Positions 1 through 6,386 of a stretch of 6,386 bases of DNA are shown here, piece after piece; the stretch's first letter is position 1, and each line of letters begins with the position of its first letter. Origin of the DNA: Actinomycetota bacterium (GTDB lineage: Bacteria > Actinomycetota > Actinomycetes > Streptosporangiales > Streptosporangiaceae); assembly GCA_003140115.1 (NCBI GenBank), contig PLIQ01000328.1:1-6386 (forward strand), given 5' to 3'. The notes below the pieces were generated by a model. The model made no database searches. It was not told the origin of the DNA and saw only the letters and a program-made list of their open reading frames with translations. The position numbers and the translations under genes are program-made.

Positions 1-83
1 GTGGTCATCTCGGTGCCGAACAGCTCGATCAGCAGCCCGCCGATCGCGTTGCCGTCCAGCACGCCATCTTCCAGCGCTTCCAT
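1..83 (-). CDS. DUF6510-like small protein, N-terminal fragment (runs off left edge)
   Basis: Only the first 27 codons are in the window. They begin MEALEDGVLDGNAIGGLL and continue to a GTEMT segment. The LDGNA-xx-GLL-xx-LFG-xEMT pattern matches, from memory, the start of the small actinobacterial DUF6510 family, whose remaining part usually carries a Cys-rich, zinc-ribbon-like region; that part is outside this window. The ATG at 83-81 is preceded by GGAGG (95-91) with a 7-nt spacer, which supports this start. The gene lies 45 nt after the stop of the FAD reductase and probably belongs to the same transcript. Families of this type often sit beside the molybdopterin oxidoreductase/FAD reductase pair, so a link to that redox pair is inferred. 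The molecular function is unknown. Confidence 0.72.
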   Translation of the reverse strand, partial: MEALEDGVLDGNAIGGLLIELFGTEMT

Positions 84-126
84 CAAAGGACCTCCAACCA
101 AAGGACCCCCCAGCGAGCAAAGGACC
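84..126 (-). repeat. Three direct copies of a 9-nt repeat in the DUF6510 leader
   Basis: On the plus strand CAAAGGACC occurs at 84-92, 99-107 and 118-126; in the direction of transcription this is GGTCCTTTG three times. The copies fill nearly all of the 45-nt gap between the reductase stop codon and the DUF6510-like start. The last copy forms the spacer between Shine-Dalgarno and ATG. The function is unknown: it could be a local duplication or a protein/RNA binding site affecting translation. Confidence 0.7.
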
Positions 127-128
127 GT

Positions 129-878
129 TTACGGGGTTCCAGTAGCGCCGAACCTCTCGGTCTTGACCCGCTGTGGCGGGTAGCCGAGCGCGACCAGATC
201 GCCGGCCACGGCCTCCACGAAGTTCGTCGGGCCGCACACGTAGGCCAGCGGCTCCCGCGCCACGGGCCAGGCCACCTCGGCCATCATCTGCTGGTCCACC
301 CGCCGTGCGTAACCGGTCCAGCCCGGCGGCTGCTGCCGGGTCAGCGTGTAGATTACCGCCACGCCGTCCGACGCCTCGTCGAGCTCGGACCGGTAGATCA
401 CCTCGGCCAGGCTGCGCACCGAGTACAGCAACCGCACCGGCACCGAACTCCCCAGCTGCATCCGGTGCCGGAGCATGGCCCGCAGCGGCACCACCCCCGA
501 GCCCCCCGCCGCCAGCAGCAGCGGGGCGTCGCCATCAAGGACCGGCTCCCACACGAAGTACCCGCCGATCGGCCCGCGGACCTCGATCTCGTCACCCAGT
601 TGCACGTCCTGGGTTAGGTACGGGGAGACCTCGCCGTCGTCCAGCCGCTCGACGGTGATCGCCACCGGCTCGCCGGGCGCCGAGGCGATCGAGTAGGACC
701 GCTCGGCCCGGTAACCGTCATCGCCGGTAAGCCTGATGTCCAGGTGCTGCCCGGCCTGGTGGCCGCCCCAGCCGGGAACGGACAGGACCAGGGTCCGCAC
801 GTGAGCCGTCTCGTCCATCATCGCGTCGACCGTGGCGGTCACCCAGGTCAGTCGCCCGCGTACCGCTGTTCCCGCCAT
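129..878 (-). CDS. FAD/NAD(P)-binding oxidoreductase, FNR-type, partner of the molybdopterin oxidoreductase
   Basis: A 249-residue ferredoxin-NADP reductase-fold protein. An FAD-binding beta-barrel comes first, with the flavin signature RSYS at residues 60-63 and GPIGGYF at about 102-108. The nucleotide-binding half has AAGGSGVVP at 123-131 and the C-terminal CGPT motif at 215-218. There is no Cys cluster for a 2Fe-2S domain, so it is a flavin-only reductase that probably passes electrons between NAD(P)H and a partner. I chose the ATG at 878 because GGAG lies 4 nt upstream and the family-like LTWxxATV segment follows; a GTG at 842, just after the upstream stop, would give 237 residues. The chosen start overlaps the molybdopterin gene by 31 nt, implying translational coupling. 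The cytoplasmic redox partner is inferred to be that molybdoenzyme. The substrate is unknown. Confidence 0.88.
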   Translation of the reverse strand: MAGTAVRGRLTWVTATVDAMMDETAHVRTLVLSVPGWGGHQAGQHLDIRLTGDDGYRAERSYSIASAPGEPVAITVERLDDGEVSPYLTQDVQLGDEIEVRGPIGGYFVWEPVLDGDAPLLLAAGGSGVVPLRAMLRHRMQLGSSVPVRLLYSVRSLAEVIYRSELDEASDGVAVIYTLTRQQPPGWTGYARRVDQQMMAEVAWPVAREPLAYVCGPTNFVEAVAGDLVALGYPPQRVKTERFGATGTP

Positions 879-1450
879 GGGTCTCCGTACATGTTGTAGC
901 CGTACATTTCCCAGAAGCCCGGCGTGTCGGTATCCCGCAGCCGCAGCCCGCGCACCCACTTGGCGCTCTTCCAGAAGTACAGGTGCGGGACCAGCAGCCG
1001 GGCCGGGCCGCCGTGCTCGGCCGGCAGCGGCGAGCCGTCGTAGGAAAACGCGACCCAGGCCTTCCCGCCGGTCAGGTCGGCTACCGGCAGGTTCGTCGTG
1101 TAGCCGCCGTCGCAGAAGGCGAGCACGTAGGGGGCGTCGTACGACACCGCGCCGAGCAGCACGTCTAGCGACACCCCCTTCCACCTCGTGTCCAGCTTGG
1201 ACCACCGGGTCACGCAGTGGATGTCAACCGTGACGGTCTCGCTTGGCAGCGCCTGGAATTCCGTCCAGGTCCAGCTCGCGGGCGATTGGCCGCCCTCGAT
1301 CGAGAACGTCCAGTTGGTCAGCGCCGTGTGCGGCGTGGGCCCGGCCGACAGGACCGGGAAGTCGCTGGTCACGTACTGGCCGGGCGGGACCCGCCCGGCT
1401 GGCTCAGCCTCCTGATGCCGACGGTGGAAGCCGCGCGAGATCGGACTCAT
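848..1450 (-). CDS. Sulfite oxidase-like molybdopterin-dependent oxidoreductase
   Basis: A 200-residue protein of the oxidoreductase molybdopterin-binding (sulfite oxidase/YedY-MsrP fold) family. Visible hallmarks are VPPGQY-x-TSDFPVLSAGPTP near residues 21-40, the VDIHCVTRWSKLDT block with the presumed Mo-ligating Cys79, FCDGGYTTNLP at 112-122, HGGPARLLVP at 146-155 and KSAKWVRGL at 161-169. There is no twin-arginine signal peptide, no haem domain and no dimerisation domain, so it is a compact cytoplasmic form, unlike periplasmic MsrP. The ATG at 1450 is the only reasonable start: the frame stays open further upstream into groEL, but that part is unlike the family. It has no clear Shine-Dalgarno sequence and sits next to a small hairpin. 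It overlaps the downstream FAD reductase, its likely electron partner. The substrate is not known for this subgroup. Confidence 0.9.
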   Translation of the reverse strand: MSPISRGFHRRHQEAEPAGRVPPGQYVTSDFPVLSAGPTPHTALTNWTFSIEGGQSPASWTWTEFQALPSETVTVDIHCVTRWSKLDTRWKGVSLDVLLGAVSYDAPYVLAFCDGGYTTNLPVADLTGGKAWVAFSYDGSPLPAEHGGPARLLVPHLYFWKSAKWVRGLRLRDTDTPGFWEMYGYNMYGDPWREQRYAGD

Positions 1451-1452
1451 AA

Positions 1453-1472
1453 AGGGCAGATTACGCCGCCCT
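1453..1472 (-). promoter_or_regulatory. Small hairpin abutting the molybdoenzyme start codon
   Basis: In the direction of transcription AGGGC (1472-1468) and GCCCT (1457-1453) form a perfect 5-bp stem around a 10-nt loop. It is followed by only three T residues and then the ATG at 1450. The stem occupies the place where a ribosome binding site would be expected. It could reduce initiation or be a weak partial terminator after groEL. At this length chance is quite possible. Confidence 0.3.
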
Positions 1473-1512
1473 GACCAGCAGGCCGACGTCGAGGCCCACC
1501 GAACGCGGGCCC

Positions 1513-3291
<1,779 letters not shown>

Positions 3292-4317
3292 CTAGGGGAC
3301 GAGGATGGCGCGCCCGCGAACCCGGCCGGCGTCCAGGTCGGCGAGGGCCTCGGGGGCGTCGGCCAGCGGATAGATCTTGGTGTGCAGCGTCACCTTCCCG
3401 CCCTCAGCCAGGGCCATCAGCTCGACCAGGTCGTTGTAGGTGCCGACGATGTTGCCGACCACGTTGCGCTCGGTGGAGATGACGTCCAGCGTCGGGATCT
3501 CCAGCGTGCCGCCGTAGCCGATGACGTAGTACGAGCCGGCCTCGCCGGTCATGTTCCAGCCGTCCATCTCGGCGCCCTGCTCGGCCACGAAGTCGAGCAC
3601 GACGTGTGCGCCGCGGCCGCCGGTCAGGTCCATGACCGCCTCGCGCTGGGTGCCGTCGGCCACCACGGTGTGGTTCGCCCCCAGCTCTGACGCCAGCTTG
3701 AGCGCGTCGGGATTGGCGTCCACGACGATTATCGACGTGGCCGTCAGCGTGGCCAGGGCCTGGATGCCGATGTGGCCGAGGCCGCCCGCGCCGATCACCA
3801 CCGCGGTCGTGCCGGGATAAAGCAGCGGGATGGCCTTGCGTACCGCGTGGTAGGCCGTAATGCCGGCGTCGGCCAGCGCCGCCACGTCCTGGGGGCGCGT
3901 CGAGGGGCTCAGCTTGACGCAGGCCCGCGCCGACGTGAGCAGGTACTCGGCCATGCCGCCGTCTCGCGACAGCCCGGGGAACGCGGCGTTGTCGCAGTGC
4001 ATGTCGTCGCCCGCCCGGCAGGCGTGGCAGAACCCCTCGGTGACCAGGGGGTGCAGGATCACGGTGTCACCGGGCTGCACGTTGGTCACGCCGGAGCCGA
4101 CCTCGTGCACCCAGCCCGCGTTCTCGTGGCCCAGGATGTACGGCAGCGGCGTGTGCATCCGCTCGTCCCACTGGCCCAGCATGATGTGCAGGTCGGTGCG
4201 GCAGACCCCGGCGCCGCCGACCTTCACGATCACGTCGAACGGCCCGCTGATCTTCGGCTCGGGTACGTCGTCGACCACCGGCATCTGGTTGAATTCGTGC
4301 AAGCGGACGGCCTTCAT
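3292..4317 (-). CDS. Zinc-dependent NAD-preferring alcohol dehydrogenase (medium-chain family)
   Basis: A 341-residue MDR alcohol dehydrogenase. Catalytic zinc ligands are probably Cys39 (GVCRTDLH), His64 with Glu65 (GHE) and Asp150. The structural-zinc lobe reads Glu94, Cys97, Cys100, Cys108; the Glu-for-Cys first ligand is the arrangement known from Sulfolobus solfataricus ADH. The Rossmann motif GAGGLG is at 176-181, with acidic Asp200 ending the next strand (IIVVDANPD), which favours NAD over NADP. Length is normal for the family. The start is secure: ATG overlaps the upstream stop as ATGA, and GGAGGAGGA (4329-4321) lies 3 nt before it, inside the preceding gene. Position after a propane-monooxygenase-type locus suggests it oxidises the alcohol product, such as 2-propanol or 1-propanol, to a ketone or aldehyde. 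The specificity cannot be read from the sequence. Confidence 0.93.
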   Translation of the reverse strand: MKAVRLHEFNQMPVVDDVPEPKISGPFDVIVKVGGAGVCRTDLHIMLGQWDERMHTPLPYILGHENAGWVHEVGSGVTNVQPGDTVILHPLVTEGFCHACRAGDDMHCDNAAFPGLSRDGGMAEYLLTSARACVKLSPSTRPQDVAALADAGITAYHAVRKAIPLLYPGTTAVVIGAGGLGHIGIQALATLTATSIIVVDANPDALKLASELGANHTVVADGTQREAVMDLTGGRGAHVVLDFVAEQGAEMDGWNMTGEAGSYYVIGYGGTLEIPTLDVISTERNVVGNIVGTYNDLVELMALAEGGKVTLHTKIYPLADAPEALADLDAGRVRGRAILVP

Positions 4318-5054
4318 TGGTCCTCCTCCGGGGTCCGAGAGAGCGGCGTCTCTCCTTGTCCTGGTGTGTCGTACCTGTGCCGTAGCATGCCACGGCAGAT
4401 CCCGCCGTTCGCCTCGATGCTGATCCGCGTGACCTGGGCTCGACGCATATGCAAAGGCAACGCGTCAGCAGCGACCGCGAGTCCGGTCAGCGGATCGATC
4501 AGCAGCGGGGCATCGTCACCGGCGGGCAGGCCCAGCTCGGCCCGGCGCTCCCGCAACCGGGACAGACCGCGAGACGGCGGCACCTCGCCCAGGGTCATAG
4601 CGAGTAGTGCCGCCGAGTCCTTACCCGCCGCCAGCAGCGGCCGGCACACCTGATCGGTGCCCGCCATCACCGCCTTGCGCAGGAAGTCGGCGCGCAGCCC
4701 GTCCAGTTCAGCGACGGCCTCGCCGTCGAAGGACTGGACGAAGCCGGCGTGGGCCGCCACGCCGTCGTTGATCACGTCCGAAGCGAAGTGGTCCTCCAGC
4801 ACCACCGTGGTCAGCCGCACGCCCGGCAGGGCGGACACCACGTCGTAGGCGTCCGCCACCATCAGGTAGGCGAAGTTGGGCGCGCAGAAGTACGTGGGCA
4901 GCCGCAGCCGGACCTCGGCGTCGCCGTCCGCGGAGACGGTGCACGACGCCACGAACCCGAGCGAGGTGATCGGCTCGTCGAGCTCGGGATCGCGCACCGT
5001 CTCCAGCGCCGCCAGCAGGCGTTCCTGCGAGGCAGCAAAAGCCGGAGCGCTCAT
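4314..5054 (-). CDS. DUF59/MIP18-like (iron-sulfur assembly type) protein with C-terminal extension
   Basis: A 246-residue protein. The first 100 or so residues are a MIP18/PaaD/SufT-type domain: ETVRDPELDEPITSLGFV at 18-35 is the DPExxxxIxxLG signature, and PTYFCAPN at 53-60 places Cys57 at the family's conserved Thr/Cys segment. The remaining 145 residues have no domain I recognise; they include Cys137, an Arg-rich stretch at 165-171 and ISIEANGGICRGML at 211-224 with Cys220. MIP18-type proteins act in Fe-S or metallocofactor maturation, and PaaD belongs to a di-iron oxygenase pathway, so help in maturing the monooxygenase or its reductase is inferred. The start ATG overlaps the amidohydrolase stop by 4 nt (ATGA) with only a weak ribosome binding site, suggesting translational re-initiation. 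It ends in another ATGA with the dehydrogenase. Confidence 0.85.
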   Translation of the reverse strand: MSAPAFAASQERLLAALETVRDPELDEPITSLGFVASCTVSADGDAEVRLRLPTYFCAPNFAYLMVADAYDVVSALPGVRLTTVVLEDHFASDVINDGVAAHAGFVQSFDGEAVAELDGLRADFLRKAVMAGTDQVCRPLLAAGKDSAALLAMTLGEVPPSRGLSRLRERRAELGLPAGDDAPLLIDPLTGLAVAADALPLHMRRAQVTRISIEANGGICRGMLRHRYDTPGQGETPLSRTPEEDQ

Positions 5055-6106
5055 GCCCCGGCGACCGGCTCGCCCAGGACCTCTTGCGCGCCCGGCACGC
5101 CTGCTGACGCGGGAAGCTGGAACTCGTCCGGCACCTTGATGTCGTAGAGGCTGGCCGCGTTCAGGCCCATGATCTTCTTCTTGCCGGCCACGCCGAGCCG
5201 CGGGTAGTCGGCGAGCTCGGAGTCATCTGGCATCTCCCAGTTGACGAACCCCTCGACCTGCCACTTGGGCTCCCAGATGCCGTAGTCGCTGCCGAACAGG
5301 ATCTTGTCCTCGCCGACCCAGAACAGCAGCTCGCCCATGACCTTGGCGAAGAACTTGGGCCGCGCGTGCATCAGGCCGCCGATGACGACCGCCAGCCCGG
5401 CGTAGACGTTCGGCTCCTGAGTGGCCATGAAGCAGAAGTCCTCGATCCGCGGCAGGCCCACGTGCTCGACGATGAAGTTGAGGTCGGGGAAGTCGGTCGC
5501 GGCGTGGTCCACGTCGGCCACGTCGAAGGCGTCCTTGTCCAGCGGCCAGATCGTCGGGCCCTTGTGCACGTGGACGTTCTTGATGCCGAGGTTCTGCGCG
5601 GCCTCCAGGAACCGGTACGCCGCGGGGTCGCTCAGCTTGTACCCGCGTGACCCGTTGTTCCACTCCGCGGTGTACAGCTTGCAGCCGATGGACCCGAACC
5701 GCTCGACGTTGCGCTTGAGCTCGGCCAGGCCCTCGTCGCCGTCGCGTGGGTCGAATCGGGTGTTGTAGATGAACTTGCCGGGGTGCTTCTCACCCATCAG
5801 CGCGTTGCGCTCGGTGGTGTTGAAGCCCTCCTTGTACCACTCCTTGAGGTAGGTCGGCTGGAAGATGGCCATGTCCACGTGGCCGTCCTCGAAGACGTCC
5901 TTCATCAGGTCGTCCTCGGAGTACTTCTGGAAGTGCTCGATCGACCAGTGCGTGTCCGCCGGGCCGAGGCCCTGGTAGGCGTGGAAGCAGTTGATCCAGC
6001 CGTCGGCGTACTTCTCGGCGCCCGGCACCCAGTTGTCCGGTGCGGCGTTCCAGTAGTGCATATGGCTGTCGACAATGAAGTACTTCTCGCCATCCTTCTC
6101 GTACAT
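5051..6106 (-). CDS. Amidohydrolase-2 family metal-dependent hydrolase/decarboxylase
   Basis: A 351-residue TIM-barrel protein of the amidohydrolase-2 (ACMSD-like) family. The N-terminal HxH metal motif is DSHMHYW with His15 and His17. Further likely metal or catalytic positions are GCKLY at 141-145, NVHVHKG with His179 and His181, EHVGLPR with His215, and LFGSDYGIW with Asp274 as the barrel-end aspartate. Length is typical and there is no signal peptide. The ATG at 6106 is preceded by AAGGAGG with a 5-nt spacer, the best ribosome binding site in the window, and its strong preference for C/G-ending codons suggests high expression. It is the first gene after the coupling protein, as in propane monooxygenase loci of mycobacteria and rhodococci. 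No substrate is known to me; it may hydrolyse a pathway intermediate or help metallocentre assembly, both speculative. Confidence 0.9.
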   Translation of the reverse strand: MYEKDGEKYFIVDSHMHYWNAAPDNWVPGAEKYADGWINCFHAYQGLGPADTHWSIEHFQKYSEDDLMKDVFEDGHVDMAIFQPTYLKEWYKEGFNTTERNALMGEKHPGKFIYNTRFDPRDGDEGLAELKRNVERFGSIGCKLYTAEWNNGSRGYKLSDPAAYRFLEAAQNLGIKNVHVHKGPTIWPLDKDAFDVADVDHAATDFPDLNFIVEHVGLPRIEDFCFMATQEPNVYAGLAVVIGGLMHARPKFFAKVMGELLFWVGEDKILFGSDYGIWEPKWQVEGFVNWEMPDDSELADYPRLGVAGKKKIMGLNAASLYDIKVPDEFQLPASAGVPGAQEVLGEPVAGA

Positions 6107-6111
6107 GAATG

Positions 6112-6118
6112 CCTCCTT
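6112..6118 (-). promoter_or_regulatory. Strong Shine-Dalgarno of the amidohydrolase gene
   Basis: In the direction of transcription AAGGAGG is followed by 5 nt and ATG. This near-perfect match to the anti-Shine-Dalgarno fixes the start at 6106 and contrasts with the overlapping starts downstream. Confidence 0.8.
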
Positions 6119-6163
6119 ATAGGCCGAAATATACTGCTGTGCGTCCTAACGGGTGCGGCTGCC

Positions 6164-6210
6164 AGCCGGAGCCGGCGGCCGGCCGGGACCGGCCGCCGGC
6201 GGAACCGGCT
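6164..6210 (-). promoter_or_regulatory. Strong GC-rich stem-loop in the spacer after the coupling-protein gene
   Basis: A perfect 12-bp inverted repeat pairs 6171-6182 (GCCGGCGGCCGG) with 6189-6200 around a 6-nt loop. After a small internal loop (one base on one side, four on the other) another 6 bp pair 6164-6169 with 6205-6210. In the direction of transcription no T-tract follows, so it is not a classical intrinsic terminator. It sits 76 nt after the coupling-protein stop and about 45 nt before the amidohydrolase ribosome binding site. It could be a partial terminator or an RNA-stabilising/processing element that lets the monooxygenase genes be expressed above the accessory genes. Confidence 0.65.
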
Positions 6211-6213
6211 GCG

Positions 6214-6267
6214 GACCCGGCGGGTCGCTGGTCCCAGCAAACCCACTGGTACTAGCAGAACCGCTGG
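6214..6267 (-). repeat. Imperfect 18-nt tandem periodicity in the spacer
   Basis: Read in the direction of transcription, units starting at 6267, 6249 and 6231 each begin CCAG. The first two agree at 13 of 18 positions; the third agrees mainly in its first bases. It lies between the coupling-protein stop and the hairpin. It could be decayed duplication or a repeated binding site. Confidence 0.4.
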
Positions 6268-6285
6268 GCCCGGCTACCGCAAGAC

Positions 6286-6386
6286 CTATCGGGCTGTCAG
6301 ATCGAAGCCGATGTACTCGGCCGCCTCCTCGGGGTTGGCGAACATGATCGTCCGGTCGTCCTCGTGGATCATCCGGCCGTAGTGGG
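6286..6386 (-). CDS. mimD: C-terminal end of propane monooxygenase-type coupling (effector) protein, MmoB/DmpM family
   Basis: Only the last 32 codons are present; the gene continues beyond the right edge. The tail reads [18 protein letters not shown], then [14 protein letters not shown] and a TAG stop at 6288-6286. This resembles, from memory, the C-terminus of the coupling protein of propane 2-monooxygenases (PrmD in Rhodococcus/Gordonia, MimD in Mycobacterium). That protein is a small cofactor-free regulator that binds the di-iron hydroxylase and tunes catalysis. The identification is strengthened by the downstream order amidohydrolase, DUF59 protein, alcohol dehydrogenase, GroEL, typical of such loci. 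The hydroxylase subunits and reductase should lie just outside the window. A related enzyme, for example one acting on ketones, ethers or phenols, is not excluded by this fragment. Confidence 0.75.
   Translation of the reverse strand, partial: HYGRMIHEDDRTIMFANPEEAAEYIGFDLTAR

Noticed and set aside
1473..1512. Intrinsic terminator after groEL
   Set aside because: The CGACGTCG palindrome does not extend into a long stem and is not followed by T residues.
3772..4653. Plus-strand open frame of 293 codons opposite the alcohol dehydrogenase and DUF59 genes
   Set aside because: It crosses the boundary of two well-supported minus-strand genes and has shadow-like composition with no recognisable domain.
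6107..6163. Sigma-54 or sigma-70 promoter before the amidohydrolase gene
   Set aside because: A TGGC and AT-rich TATATT/TATAAG stretches occur, but no GG-N10-GC pair or properly spaced -35 box accompanies them.

Overview
The window is high-GC, densely coding DNA, and every gene I can support lies on the minus strand. GC-rich codon choice, ATGA stop/start overlaps and the gene families suggest an actinobacterium (mycobacterial/rhodococcal/pseudonocardial type). No rRNA or other taxonomic marker is present, so the genus is open. Read in the direction of transcription (right to left), the window holds two modules.

Module 1 (6386 to 1513) is the downstream half of a propane-monooxygenase-type (prm/mim) soluble di-iron monooxygenase locus. 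It begins with the last 32 codons of an MmoB/DmpM-like coupling protein (6286-6386). A 179-nt spacer follows, holding a strong GC-rich hairpin and an 18-nt imperfect repeat. Then come an amidohydrolase-2 family protein (5051-6106), a DUF59/MIP18-like protein with a long C-terminal extension (4314-5054), a zinc-dependent medium-chain alcohol dehydrogenase (3292-4317) and a GroEL-type chaperonin (1513-3204). The first three are joined by two 4-bp ATGA overlaps; the chaperonin follows after 87 nt. By analogy with mycobacterial and rhodococcal loci, the monooxygenase would hydroxylate a small alkane or ketone, the dehydrogenase would oxidise the alcohol, and the GroEL paralogue would fold the hydroxylase. 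The roles of the amidohydrolase and the DUF59 protein are not established; metal or Fe-S maturation is an inference.

Module 2 (1450 to 1) is a sulfite-oxidase-fold molybdopterin oxidoreductase (848-1450), an FAD/NAD(P)-binding FNR-type reductase overlapping it by 31 nt (129-878), and the start of a small DUF6510-like protein running off the left edge (1-83). It looks like a separate redox trio that happens to lie, or is co-transcribed, downstream of module 1. A 62-nt gap without a convincing terminator separates the two.

The most notable signals are these: the GroEL paralogue keeps its ATPase residues but, by alignment from memory, lacks both partners of one E. coli GroEL allosteric salt bridge and one partner of another, has a histidine in the substrate-binding groove and has no GGM tail; the spacer hairpin may set the expression ratio of monooxygenase to accessory genes; and a triple 9-nt repeat precedes the DUF6510-like gene. 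No mobile elements, CRISPR arrays, tRNAs or rRNAs were seen.
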